Below, in pieces: positions 9,282 to 16,599 of a DNA stretch of 21,308 nt. The first letter of the stretch is position 1, and each line of letters opens with the position of its first letter. The stretch is taken from positions 1 to 21,308 of the forward strand of contig QYQC01000142.1 in the NCBI GenBank assembly GCA_007280315.1, in the 5' to 3' direction. The translations under genes and the position numbers were made by a program. Source of the DNA: Betaproteobacteria bacterium (GTDB lineage Bacteria; Pseudomonadota; Gammaproteobacteria; Burkholderiales; SG8-39). Below the pieces are notes generated by a model, which was given only the letters and a program-made list of their open reading frames with translations, ran no database searches and was not told the origin of the DNA.

Positions 9282-10222
9282 ACACAAACCTGGTCGAAGT
9301 TGTCGCCGCGGTGATCGAGCGGCCGGATGGAAGCTTCCTGCTGGCACAACGCCCGCCAGGCAAGGTGTACGCAGGATACTGGGAGTTTCCCGGCGGCAAG
9401 GTCGAGCCGGGCGAGCCGCTCGCCACGGCGCTCGCACGCGAGCTGCACGAGGAACTCGGCATTGAGGTCGAGCGCGCCTATCCATGGATCGTGCGCACCT
9501 ACGCTTATGCGCACGCCCGTGTGCGGCTGAATTTCTTCCGCGTGCGTTCCTGGCGCGGCGAACCGCACGCAAAAGAGGCGCAACGGCTCGCCTGGCAGCG
9601 GGTGGCCGCGCTCGATGTCGCACCGCTCCTGCCGGCCAACGGACCGGTGCTGAGGGCGCTGGGCCTGCCAACCGAATACGCCATTACGCATGCGGCCTCG
9701 ATGGGCGAGGCCGCGCAGTTGAGCCGAATCGATGCGCGGCTGGCACAGGGGCTGCGCCTGATTCAGGTGCGCGAGAAACAGATGCAGGAAGCGGACCTTG
9801 CGCGCTTCGCCGCGGCGGTGATCGCGAGAGCGCGTCCGTACGCCGCGCAGGTGCTGATCAATTCGGACATCGAACTGGCCGAGCGCCTGGGTGCGGACGG
9901 CGTGCATCTCACGTCCGCGCAGCTCGCTGCCTTGGACAAGAAGCCGGCGCTCGACTGGTGCGCGGCGTCCTGCCACAGCGCGGCCGAACTGGAGCGAGCG
10001 CTCGAGCTCGGCGTCGATTTCGCGGTACTCGGACCGGTGCAGGCGACGCCGACGCACGCGGAAACACGGCCGCTGGGTTGGGACAGCTTCAGCACCCTTG
10101 TGCGCGGCAGAGCGATGCCGGTGTTCGCGCTTGGCGCAATGCAGCCGGCCGATCTGCAGATCGCCTGGCACCATGGCGCGCACGGCATCGCCATGGTGCG
10201 CGGGAGCTGGCAACAGCGCTAA
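9278..10222 (+). CDS. Nudix hydrolase fused to a ThiE/TenI-like domain
   Basis: The 314-residue product joins two domains. Residues about 4-128 are a MutT-like Nudix hydrolase with a perfect Nudix box: G40, E46, R54, E55, E58, E59, G61. MutT proteins hydrolyse oxidised nucleotides such as 8-oxo-dGTP. Residues about 135-314 resemble thiamin-phosphate synthase/TenI (VREKQM, INSDIELAERLGADGVHL, LGPVQATPTH, GIAMVRGSW). The ThiE metal-binding acidic positions look changed, so thiamin synthesis is doubtful. I choose the TTG at 9278, which overlaps the previous stop as TTGA and gives NTNLVEVVAAVIE, the normal beginning of a Nudix domain. The frame stays open upstream to 9173, but that is an Arg/Ala-rich shadow of the ATPase gene. 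Such fusions are known in proteobacteria. Its stop overlaps the stop of yacG. Confidence 0.9.
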   Translation: MNTNLVEVVAAVIERPDGSFLLAQRPPGKVYAGYWEFPGGKVEPGEPLATALARELHEELGIEVERAYPWIVRTYAYAHARVRLNFFRVRSWRGEPHAKEAQRLAWQRVAALDVAPLLPANGPVLRALGLPTEYAITHAASMGEAAQLSRIDARLAQGLRLIQVREKQMQEADLARFAAAVIARARPYAAQVLINSDIELAERLGADGVHLTSAQLAALDKKPALDWCAASCHSAAELERALELGVDFAVLGPVQATPTHAETRPLGWDSFSTLVRGRAMPVFALGAMQPADLQIAWHHGAHGIAMVRGSWQQR

Positions 10223-10428
10223 GGCGCCTCCGGCTTCGATTCGTCGGATCCGGCGTCCGCGTCCTCCTCGCCGCCTTCTACCGCCACACGATATTCCTCG
10301 CTCGCCCAGGCGCCGAGATCGATCATCTTGCAGCGCTCGGAACAGAACGGTCGAAACGGTGATTCGGTTCCCCAGCTTACCCGCTTGGCGCAACGCGGGC
10401 AGCCGACGGTGCGGCTCGCCTTGGTCAC
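10219..10428 (-). CDS. yacG: DNA gyrase inhibitor-type zinc protein YacG
   Basis: YacG proteins are small zinc-ribbon proteins; the E. coli member binds GyrB and inhibits gyrase. The 69-residue product has four zinc ligands, C10 and C13 (CPRC) and C29 and C33 (CSERC), followed by the family segment MIDLGAWASEEYRV and an acidic tail. The GTG start overlaps the zapD stop as GTGA, so translation is probably coupled to zapD. No separate Shine-Dalgarno is visible. The last four bases overlap the stop of the opposing Nudix gene. The order coaE-zapD-yacG is conserved across beta- and gammaproteobacteria, which supports the call. Confidence 0.94.
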   Translation of the reverse strand: MTKASRTVGCPRCAKRVSWGTESPFRPFCSERCKMIDLGAWASEEYRVAVEGGEEDADAGSDESKPEAP

Positions 10429-11180
10429 AGATTACACAGCGTCAGTTCGAACTCCACGTTCGAACTGCTGGTGTGCGGACGCGCATCTTCGCCGAAAATT
10501 GCAAAGCGGATATTGAGCGCGTATTTGTTGGCGCTGATCTCCGGGATGAATTCGGATTCTTGCGGCAGGCGTATGCCGACCATCTGCACCACGCGGCCGC
10601 CCAGCATCTGCTGAAACAGGCCCTGCTGGGCAAGGATCTTGGACGGCTTGCCGCTTTCGCGCAGCAGTCGAAGTACGATGGCGGTTGCGTCGCGCAACGG
10701 AAACAGCGGATTGATCCAGCCGTGCAGGTCGAAAGCCCGCGAACCGGAATCGCGATGCAGCCAATAGTGGTACGAGGGCAAATCAAATTCGCACACGCCT
10801 CCGGGAATGCCGGTGCGCTGCTTGATCGACATCAGCCACTCGTTTTCGCGCAGATACTGGCCGATCTTGCCGGTCATGTTGAACAGCGCCGAGCTCGCCT
10901 GCTCGATCTCGGAGATCACCTGATTCAGTGCTTCCTCGGAGATTTCCGGATTGTTGCGAAACGACAGCAGCACCTGCTTCTGCCGCTCCAGTTCCTGCAG
11001 CAGATCCGATTTCAGATCGGCGCGGCTTGCGACTTCGAGAATCTCAAACAACGTGAGCAGCGTGGCATGGTGATCTAGCGCGTCCTGGCGGGCCAGAAAA
11101 AAGCGCACCCGGTCGAACAGATCCTCCAGGCGCAGCAACGTGCGGATGCGTTCGTTGAAGGGATACTCGTAAGTGATCAC
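10425..11180 (-). CDS. zapD: Cell division protein ZapD
   Basis: ZapD (DUF1342) binds the C-terminal tail of FtsZ and cross-links its filaments in the Z-ring. The 251-residue product has the family length. Typical segments are YEYPFNERIRTLLRLEDLF at the N-terminus, the helical region LLQELERQKQVL, and CEFDLPSYHYWL followed by LHGWINPLFPLRDA in the C-terminal beta domain. The start is a GTG complementary to 11178-11180 with no clear Shine-Dalgarno. This start gives the conserved ITYEYPFNER directly. It lies between coaE and yacG, and its partner ftsZ is also in this window, about 9 kb away. Confidence 0.96.
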   Translation of the reverse strand: MITYEYPFNERIRTLLRLEDLFDRVRFFLARQDALDHHATLLTLFEILEVASRADLKSDLLQELERQKQVLLSFRNNPEISEEALNQVISEIEQASSALFNMTGKIGQYLRENEWLMSIKQRTGIPGGVCEFDLPSYHYWLHRDSGSRAFDLHGWINPLFPLRDATAIVLRLLRESGKPSKILAQQGLFQQMLGGRVVQMVGIRLPQESEFIPEISANKYALNIRFAIFGEDARPHTSSSNVEFELTLCNL

Positions 11181-11219
11181 TATCGCGCTGGTGCCCCGAA
11201 ATAAAGGTCAGTTTTGAGG

Positions 11220-11248
11220 ATTTTGACCGATTCGTCAGTAATTTACAA
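11220..11248 (-). promoter_or_regulatory. Weak candidate promoter for zapD-yacG
   Basis: Reading the minus strand, TTGTAA (11248-11243) and CAAAAT (11225-11220) are separated by 17 bases. Each matches four of six consensus positions. They lie in the 73-base coaE-zapD spacer, about 40 bases before the zapD GTG. The same spacer carries GGTCA (11206-11210) inverted as TGACC (11224-11228). This is only a suggestion; read-through from coaE is equally possible. Confidence 0.25.
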
Positions 11249-11253
11249 CTTCA

Positions 11254-11859
11254 TCAGACAGCGGCAGCAAGCTGCAGATAGCGAAGGTGCAGCGCTTCGG
11301 CCTGGCTTCGCAGGTGCGCCAGATCGCGGCTGTTGTCGATCACATCGTCTGCGGCCGCGAGGCGCGCTTCCCGCGCCACCTGGTTCGCCATGATGGCGCG
11401 TACCTGCGCCGCCGCAATGCCGCTGCGCGCCATGACGCGGGTGAGCTGCATTTCCTCCGGACAGTCGACGACGAGAATACGCTGGCAGCGACGTCGATAA
11501 TCGCCCGACTCGATCAATAGCGGCACCATCAGAATTACATAAGGACCGCGCGCAGCACGCGCCAGCCCCTCCGAACGCGTGCGAATCAGCGGGTGGAGGA
11601 TGGCTTCGAGAGCGCTTTTTTTCGCGGCATCGGCAAATACCAGCTCGCGCATCCGCGCCCGCGCTAGCGCGCCCTCGGCGGTAATGAAATCGGCGCCGAA
11701 CGCGTTGCGGATCGGCGCAATCGCCGCGCCGCCTGGCGCGGTGAGCTCGTGCGCGATGGCGTCGGTGTCGATTACGGTGGCGCCCAGATCTCCGAACACC
11801 TGCGCTGCGGCGCTTTTTCCGCTGCCGATGCCGCCGGTCAGACCTACGATGTAGGTCAT
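11254..11859 (-). CDS. coaE: Dephospho-CoA kinase CoaE
   Basis: CoaE phosphorylates the 3'-hydroxyl of dephospho-CoA in the last step of CoA synthesis. The 201-residue product has the P-loop GGIGSGKS at about 9-16 right after the start MTYIVGLTG. DTDAIAHELT follows, then the region ILHPLIR, then VPLLIESGDYRRRCQRILVVDCPEEMQLTR, all standard for the family. The ATG complementary to 11857-11859 is chosen because the open frame continues far upstream with no conserved sequence, as a shadow inside pilD. A moderate AAAGG lies about 11 bases upstream. The gene is 38 bases downstream of pilD and 73 bases upstream of zapD, in the conserved pilC-pilD-coaE-zapD-yacG run. Confidence 0.96.
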   Translation of the reverse strand: MTYIVGLTGGIGSGKSAAAQVFGDLGATVIDTDAIAHELTAPGGAAIAPIRNAFGADFITAEGALARARMRELVFADAAKKSALEAILHPLIRTRSEGLARAARGPYVILMVPLLIESGDYRRRCQRILVVDCPEEMQLTRVMARSGIAAAQVRAIMANQVAREARLAAADDVIDNSRDLAHLRSQAEALHLRYLQLAAAV

Positions 11860-11897
11860 CGCACTGTTGCCTTTGCAGCGCGAGGTCGGCGCATGCT

Positions 11898-12755
11898 CTA
11901 AAGTAATCTCAGATAGGCGAAAGTCAGCGGCTTGCCCCAGAACAACGCGACCGCGCCTGCCGCGGCGAGATACGGGCCGAACGGAATGGGGACGTTGCGT
12001 TCGTGCTTCGCGAACAGCATGAGCGAGATACCGACTACGGCGCCGGCAAACGAGGAAGCCAGAACCACCAGAGGCAACATTTGCCAGCCGAACCAGGCGC
12101 CGATCGCGGCGAGCAGCTTGAAGTCGCCAAAGCCCATGCCTTCCTTGCCGGTGAGAAGGCGGAATCCCCAATACACGCTCCACAACGACATATAGCCGGC
12201 CGCGGCGCCGATCACTGCCGAGCGCAGGTCGACGAACGTACCGCCGAGACCGAGCAGCAGCCCGCCCCAGACGAGCGGCAAGGTTATCGAGTCAGGCAGC
12301 AACTGGGTGTCGAAGTCTATGAGCGCGAGCGCAATCATGCACCACAGAAATCCCATCGCCGCAAACGCGGCCAGACCGAAGCCGAAGTGCCACGCGGCGT
12401 AGGCACTCGCAAATCCGCTCAAGGCTTCAATCAATGGATAGCGTGCGCTGATGCGAGCGCCGCATGCTGAACACTTGGCGCGCAATGCCAGGTAGCTCGC
12501 GATCGGAATGTTCTGCAGCATCGAGATCGGATGGGCGCAGGCGGGACAGCGCGAGCGCGGGCGGGCGAGCGTAAACACCTCCCTTTCGGGTGGTTTTTCC
12601 TCGCGCAATTCGGCGCATTGAACTTCCCAGTCGCGCTGCATGATTTTTGGCAGGCGATAGATCACCACGTTCAGGAACGATCCCACGCACAGGCCCAGCG
12701 CGAGGCACAACCAGGGAAAAACGGCGGGTTGGACCATGACCTCCAGCGAGGTCAT
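11898..12755 (-). CDS. pilD: Type IV prepilin peptidase / N-methyltransferase PilD
   Basis: PilD is an inner-membrane aspartyl protease that removes the leader peptide from type IV prepilins and type II secretion pseudopilins, then methylates the new N-terminus. The 285-residue product begins with a hydrophobic segment and GSFLNVVIYRLP. It has a cytoplasmic zinc domain with C70, C73 (CPAC) and C95, C98 (CSAC), and then about seven membrane segments. The catalytic aspartates are D147 (LIDFDTQLLPD) and D211 in the GxGD motif (GMGFGD). Keeping the cysteine domain implies a bifunctional enzyme. Two starts are possible: ATG at 12755, or ATG six codons later at 12737. Both lie inside a perfect hairpin. 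pilC lies upstream and coaE downstream. Confidence 0.96.
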   Translation of the reverse strand: MTSLEVMVQPAVFPWLCLALGLCVGSFLNVVIYRLPKIMQRDWEVQCAELREEKPPEREVFTLARPRSRCPACAHPISMLQNIPIASYLALRAKCSACGARISARYPLIEALSGFASAYAAWHFGFGLAAFAAMGFLWCMIALALIDFDTQLLPDSITLPLVWGGLLLGLGGTFVDLRSAVIGAAAGYMSLWSVYWGFRLLTGKEGMGFGDFKLLAAIGAWFGWQMLPLVVLASSFAGAVVGISLMLFAKHERNVPIPFGPYLAAAGAVALFWGKPLTFAYLRLL

Positions 12756-12758
12756 GGT
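12733..12758. promoter_or_regulatory. Perfect hairpin covering both candidate pilD starts
   Basis: ACCATGACCTC (12733-12743) and GAGGTCATGGT (12748-12758) form an 11-bp perfect stem with a CAGC loop. On the pilD strand each arm contains one of the two in-frame ATG codons, so the message could fold and hide both. It may limit pilD translation. It could also be chance, since it is partly coding. Confidence 0.5.
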
Positions 12759-12842
12759 GACGAAAGTCGAAGCCAGAAGGAGTACGCAGGCACGCGAAGC
12801 CGAAGCTTTGCCTTCTGTCGCGCCAACACTGTGCCTTCGATC

Positions 12843-14060
12843 CTAGACTGCCTGGCCGAGTTTGAAAATCGGCAGGTACATCGCGATCACCATCCCGCCG
12901 ATCAGAGTACCCAGCACCACCATGATGACCGGTTCCATCAGACTGGAAAGTGCACCCACGGCGTCGTCAACCTCGGCCTCGAAGAAGTCCGCGACCTTGG
13001 ACAGCATGCCATCGAGCGCGCCCGACTCCTCCCCGATCTGCACCATCTGGATCACCATGCTCGGGAATACCGCGGTGTCGGTCATGGCTACCGTGAGGCT
13101 GGAGCCGGTGCTGACCGCCTGCTGGATGCTTTTTGTCGCCACCAGGTAGACGTAGTTTCCCGACGCCCCACCCACCGAATCCAGTGCTTCCACCAGCGGT
13201 ACGCCGGCGGCAAACATGGTTGACAGCGTGCGCGTCCAGCGTGCGATGGTCGAAATACGAATCAGGTGACCGAATACAGGCGCCCTGAGCAGCAGCTTGT
13301 CCATGAAGATCTGCACCGCGAGCGAGCGTTTCCACGAGTACATGAACCCGTAGATGCTGCCGAAGATCAGCGGAAAGATGACGTACCAGTACTTGACGAA
13401 ATTATCCGATATGGCCATCACGACCAGGGTCGGCCCGGGCAGGTCGGCGCCGAAACTGGTGAACACCTGCTTGAACGCGGGAATCACGAAAATCATGATC
13501 ACCGCGGTGATGATGAAGGCGACGCCGATAATGGCGATGGGGTAGAACAGGGCAGCCTTGATCTTGGACTTGATCGCCTGCGTTTTCTCCTTGTACGTCG
13601 CCAGTCGATCGAGCAGCGATTCCAGGATACCGGCCTGCTCGCCGGCGCCGACGAGGTTGCAGAACAAGGGGTCGAAATAAAGCGGAAATTTGCGAAACGC
13701 CTGCGTCAGACTGGAGCCGGTCTCGACGTCGGTCTTGATCGCCATCAGCAGGCGCGCTACTGCCGGATTGGTGTGGCCCTTGCCGACGATGTCGAAGGAC
13801 TGAAGTAGAGGCACGCCGGCTTTCATCATGGTGGCGAGCTGGCGCGTGAACAATGTGACGTCTTTCTCGCTGACACTGCCGCCGCTGCCGGCGCTTTGTT
13901 TCTTGAGCTTTGTGACCAGGATGCCTTGGCGGCGCAGCGTCGCGTTGACCATGGCCTCGCCCTGGGCGCGCACTTCGCCCTTGACCACCTTTCCCTGCTT
14001 GTCCTTACCCTCCCAGACAAAGCTGAATTCCTTGACTTTGTCTTTTGCCGCTGTGGCCAT
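12843..14060 (-). CDS. pilC: Type IV pilus inner-membrane assembly protein PilC
   Basis: PilC (GspF family) is the inner-membrane platform protein that links the pilus assembly ATPases PilB and PilT to the growing pilus. The 405-residue product has the usual architecture. An N-terminal segment (FSFVWEGKDKQGKVVKGEV) is followed by two GspF domains, each with TRQLATMMKAGVPLLQ-type sequence (near residue 70, and TRTLSTMFAAGVPLVEAL near 275). There are three strongly hydrophobic stretches, the last near the C-terminus (EPVIMVVLGTLIGGMVIAMYLPIF). GGAGGG at 14065-14070 is a good Shine-Dalgarno four bases before the ATG. pilD follows after 87 bases. The usual partner pilB is not upstream; corB is found there instead. 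Confidence 0.97.
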   Translation of the reverse strand: MATAAKDKVKEFSFVWEGKDKQGKVVKGEVRAQGEAMVNATLRRQGILVTKLKKQSAGSGGSVSEKDVTLFTRQLATMMKAGVPLLQSFDIVGKGHTNPAVARLLMAIKTDVETGSSLTQAFRKFPLYFDPLFCNLVGAGEQAGILESLLDRLATYKEKTQAIKSKIKAALFYPIAIIGVAFIITAVIMIFVIPAFKQVFTSFGADLPGPTLVVMAISDNFVKYWYVIFPLIFGSIYGFMYSWKRSLAVQIFMDKLLLRAPVFGHLIRISTIARWTRTLSTMFAAGVPLVEALDSVGGASGNYVYLVATKSIQQAVSTGSSLTVAMTDTAVFPSMVIQMVQIGEESGALDGMLSKVADFFEAEVDDAVGALSSLMEPVIMVVLGTLIGGMVIAMYLPIFKLGQAV

Positions 14061-14195
14061 TTTTCCCTCCGACGCTTCCCGACGGCGCTTATTGTATTAC
14101 CGGTGCAATCATGATGCACTGCCCATGGCTTTTTGTAAAGCCTGAGGTCATTCGCCTAATGTATTGAAGATTAGATATTTTTGCCATGAATTGTC

Positions 14196-14232
14196 GACCC
14201 GAACCCGGCGTGTCGGCAACGGCGGTCGGGTC
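14196..14232 (-). terminator. Hairpin at the end of corB
   Basis: GACCCGA (14196-14202) is inverted as TCGGGTC (14226-14232), with further short GC pairing inside. The stem begins at the corB stop codon. No U tract follows on the minus strand, so it is a weak terminator or an mRNA-end stabiliser. The rest of the 170-base corB-pilC spacer shows only a small GGCTTT/AAAGCC hairpin at 14127-14142 and a possible -10 (TACAAT on the minus strand, 14096-14091) for pilC. Confidence 0.35.
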
Positions 14233-15526
14233 AGGATTTTTCCGGCGCCGCGGGCGCTTCGGTCTTGGGTTTGAACAGGCGTACCGTCCTGACCACGCGA
14301 TCCTGGGTCTGCACGATTTCCATCGGCACGCCGGCGATCTTCAGGCTGACGCCGGCTTCCGGAATGTCCTGAAAGTGCTCGACGATCAGTCCGTTCAAGG
14401 TCTTGGGTCCGTCGAGCGGCAGCGCCAGGCCGAGTTTGCGATTGAGTTCGCGCAGCGGGCTCGTGCCCTCGACCAGCGCGCTGTCGTTCTTGTCCCAGGC
14501 GCGGATGCTTCCGACCGCGGGCGAATTGGTGGTGAACTCGCCGATAATCTCTTCGATGATGTCCTCCAGCGTCATCAGGCCCTGCAGTTCGCCGTACTCG
14601 TCCACGACCAAGGCAAGGCGCTGGTGATTTTCCTGAAAGTATTGCATCTGCGCGAACAGCGGCGTGCTGGCCGGAATGAAATAGGGTTCGGTGAGCAATT
14701 CTGCGAGCTTGTCGCGCGTGAAATCGTGGTCGCGCATCAACGCCAGCACTTTTCGCAGGTGCAGAATGCCGGCGATATTTCCGAGCTCGCTGCGATAGAC
14801 CAGCAGCCGCGTGTGATAGCTGGTGGCGAGCTGTTCTGCGATGCGCTCCAGCGGCGCCTCCAGATCGACCGCCTCGATTTGCGCGCGCGGCGTCATCACG
14901 TCCTCAACCGTGACGCGTTCGAGGTCGAACAGATTGATCAGGATGCTGCGATGCTTCTTCGGAATGTAGTGGCCGGCCTCCAGCACCAGCGAGCGCAGCT
15001 CCTCGGCCGAAAGGCGCTGCGGTTCGCCGCCCTCGCGCGGTTTGAAGCGCAGCAGCATCAACAGCGCGGACACGAACAGATTGACGAACCAGACTACCGG
15101 ATACAGCAGTTTCAGCATCGGCGTGAGCACGTAGCTCACTGCAAATGCGATGCGCTCGGCGTGCGCGGCGCCGATCACCTTTGGCGTGATCTCCGAAAAA
15201 ATCAGCAGCGCCAGCGTGATCGCAATCGCGCTTACGCCGGGAACCCATTTATAGTCGCCGAGCAGTTGCTGCGCGATCACTGCGGCCAGGGTCGCCGCGC
15301 CGGCTGCCACCAGTGTGTTGCCAAGCAGAATCACGCCCAGCAGCTGGTCGGTGCGGGCGAGCAGCGCATGCGCCAGCCTGGCACCGCGATGTCCCTGTTT
15401 GAGTAGGTGCTTTAGTCGATAGCGATTGAGCGCCATCATGCTGGTCTCGGCAAGCGAGAAAAACGCGGACAGCAGCAGCATCAATATCAATACGCTGAAC
15501 TGCGCCGATAAGGGGATGTCTTCCAT
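14231..15526 (-). CDS. corB: CNNM/CorC-family transporter protein (CorB/YfjD-like)
   Basis: The 431-residue product has the layout of the CNNM/CorB family, implicated in magnesium and cobalt transport or resistance. A DUF21 membrane domain with about four hydrophobic segments fills roughly residues 1-170 and includes SAFFSLAETSMMALNRYRLKHL. Two CBS domains follow (about 205-330; VMTPRAQIEAVD and LVVDEYGELQGLMTLEDIIEEI are their typical sequences). A CorC/HlyC C-terminal domain covers about 345-425. CBS pairs in this family bind ATP-Mg. The sequence and its position next to ypjD and ffh match E. coli yfjD (corB), which is why I use that symbol. The older name hemolysin-like is probably misleading. 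No Shine-Dalgarno is visible before the ATG. The transported ion is inferred only. Confidence 0.9.
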   Translation of the reverse strand: MEDIPLSAQFSVLILMLLLSAFFSLAETSMMALNRYRLKHLLKQGHRGARLAHALLARTDQLLGVILLGNTLVAAGAATLAAVIAQQLLGDYKWVPGVSAIAITLALLIFSEITPKVIGAAHAERIAFAVSYVLTPMLKLLYPVVWFVNLFVSALLMLLRFKPREGGEPQRLSAEELRSLVLEAGHYIPKKHRSILINLFDLERVTVEDVMTPRAQIEAVDLEAPLERIAEQLATSYHTRLLVYRSELGNIAGILHLRKVLALMRDHDFTRDKLAELLTEPYFIPASTPLFAQMQYFQENHQRLALVVDEYGELQGLMTLEDIIEEIIGEFTTNSPAVGSIRAWDKNDSALVEGTSPLRELNRKLGLALPLDGPKTLNGLIVEHFQDIPEAGVSLKIAGVPMEIVQTQDRVVRTVRLFKPKTEAPAAPEKS

Positions 15527-15532
15527 GCGAGG

Positions 15533-15549
15533 AGCGCGCGTTACGCGCT
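15533..15549. repeat. GC hairpin upstream of corB
   Basis: AGCGCG (15533-15538) pairs with CGCGCT (15544-15549) around a five-base loop. A second small stem, ACGCC/GGCGT, follows at 15552-15568. The 12-base string CGCGCTAAACGC at 15544-15555 also occurs at 20175-20186 beside argE. It may be a minor dispersed repeat. Confidence 0.35.
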
Positions 15550-15588
15550 AAACGCCGAGGGGAGGCGTCGCGCACCCAGGCATCTGAC

Positions 15589-15671
15589 AGGCTGTTGAAC
15601 AACGCTTTTCGCTAGCACAGTGATCACGCCTTGGTTCGCCTTCTTCTGCGGGAAGAGTTTTTCAACAGCCT
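15589..15671. repeat. Inverted-repeat (MITE-like) element between ypjD and corB
   Basis: AGGCTGTTGAA (15589-15599) is inverted perfectly as TTCAACAGCCT (15661-15671), with about 61 bases between. Just inside the arms the two ends stay similar (left CAAC, right AAAC when read inward). The interior contains no open reading frame of note. The GGCTGTTGAAAAA type of end is shared by small palindromic repeats seen in other proteobacterial genomes. I infer a small non-autonomous element or REP-like sequence. Confidence 0.6.
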
Positions 15672-15690
15672 CCGATTCGGGGGATATATA

Positions 15691-15706
15691 AGGGGGCGTG
15701 CCCCCT
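15691..15706 (-). terminator. Candidate terminator of ypjD
   Basis: AGGGGG (15691-15696) and CCCCCT (15701-15706) form a six-bp GC stem with a four-base loop, 14 bases past the ypjD stop. On the minus strand it is followed by TATATAT rather than a pure T run, so termination may be partial. Confidence 0.45.
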
Positions 15707-15720
15707 GATTCAATGCCGAT

Positions 15721-16578
15721 CTAAACTCGCCCAAGTATCACTTCGAGCACAAACATGCTGCCGACATAGGCGAGCAGCAGCGCGGCGAATCCGGCGAGCG
15801 TCCAGCGCAGCGCTGTGCGTCCGCGCCAGCCCCAGCCGTAGCGTCCGATCAGCAGTGCGGCGAAGATGATCCAGGATGCAATACCGAATACGGTTTTGTG
15901 ATTGAAGCGCGCGGCCTGGCCGAACAGCTCTTCGGAAAACACGAAACCGGAAGCCAGCGTCAGGCTGAGAAGCACGAAGCCCAGGGAGAGTATCTGGAAC
16001 AGCAGCTTCTCCAGCGTCATCAGCGGCGGCAGCGAAGCCCAAGGTCCTGCGAGCGATTCGCCCGAGGCCGCGGCATGCATGCCGCTATGCAGGTGCCGCT
16101 CCAAGACGGTCATCAGCGTGGCATGCAGCGCGGCGATGGTGAACAGGCTGTAGGCGAGCATCGCCACCAGCAGATGAATTCTGAAGGCTACAGTCTGCGT
16201 GTAGGCGGGGGTCTCGGGTCCGGGAAAGAACGCCGGCAACAGCGCGCACAGCGCGGCAAGCGGCAGCACCAGTGCCTGCATGCCCTTCACGTCGTAGACC
16301 ATGCTCTCCACCCAGTAGATCAGCACGGTCAGCCACAGCGTCACCGACAGCGCCTGGGAAAAACCGAAGCGTAATTCGGTGGCGGCAAACAGGCTGGCGT
16401 AGAGCAGATAGCTGTGCAGCAGGAACGGCGCGAGTATCGCCAGCCGCTCCCAGGAGACGATGCCGGAGCCTTCCTCCCCGCCCGCCGCGCCGCCGCCCGT
16501 CCAGCGCGTGCGCCAGAAATGCAGTCCGAGCGCCGCATAAAGAAGCGACGTGACGGCATAGAGTAAAATGTCGGGCAT
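15721..16578 (-). CDS. ypjD: YpjD / CcsA-like cytochrome c assembly-family membrane protein
   Basis: The 285-residue product is a polytopic inner-membrane protein of the cytochrome c assembly (CcsA/CcmC-like) family, with about eight hydrophobic segments. RIHLLVAMLAYSLFTIAALHATLM and RFNHKTVFGIASWIIFAALL carry histidines of the kind that bind or handle heme in this family. E. coli YpjD sits in the same place, divergent from ffh and next to corB, and it has no proven role in cytochrome maturation, so the function should be treated as unknown. The ATG complementary to 16576-16578 is chosen; a TTG two codons earlier is possible. A -10-like TAAAAT lies so close (16590-16585) that the message might be leaderless. 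Confidence 0.88.
   Translation of the reverse strand: MPDILLYAVTSLLYAALGLHFWRTRWTGGGAAGGEEGSGIVSWERLAILAPFLLHSYLLYASLFAATELRFGFSQALSVTLWLTVLIYWVESMVYDVKGMQALVLPLAALCALLPAFFPGPETPAYTQTVAFRIHLLVAMLAYSLFTIAALHATLMTVLERHLHSGMHAAASGESLAGPWASLPPLMTLEKLLFQILSLGFVLLSLTLASGFVFSEELFGQAARFNHKTVFGIASWIIFAALLIGRYGWGWRGRTALRWTLAGFAALLLAYVGSMFVLEVILGRV
16564..16569 (+). promoter_or_regulatory. Putative -10 box of ffh
   Basis: TAAAAT lies 30 bases before the ffh ATG, inside the first codons of ypjD on the other strand. A start about seven bases on would leave a leader of about 24 bases. No convincing -35 is present (AGAAGC at the 17-base spacing). Confidence 0.35.
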
Positions 16579-16584
16579 GTGCAA

Positions 16585-16590
16585 ATTTTA
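16585..16590 (-). promoter_or_regulatory. Putative -10 box of ypjD
   Basis: On the minus strand TAAAAT followed by TTGC ends seven bases before the ypjD ATG. Transcription from it would start at or beside the ATG, giving a leaderless message. The match is good, but such short AT-rich hexamers also arise by chance. Confidence 0.3.
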
Positions 16591-16599
16591 CACCACAGA

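Noticed and set aside
10219..10222. Overlapping stop codons of the Nudix gene and yacG as a sign of mis-annotation
   Set aside because: Both proteins have complete family features to their C-termini; a four-base convergent overlap is simply compact packing.
8382..10393. Long minus-strand open frames opposite the ATPase and Nudix genes
   Set aside because: They mirror well-supported plus-strand genes and are Arg/Ala/His-rich with no motif; GC-rich codon bias explains them.
12774..12817. CAGAAGG/CCTTCTG inverted repeat between pilC and pilD as a terminator
   Set aside because: The stem is seven bp with a loop of about 30 bases and no T tract in either direction.
14186..15406. A 406-codon plus-strand open frame opposite corB
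   Set aside because: It is rich in Gln, His and Arg and is the reverse reading of a CNNM/CBS/CorC gene with clear domains.
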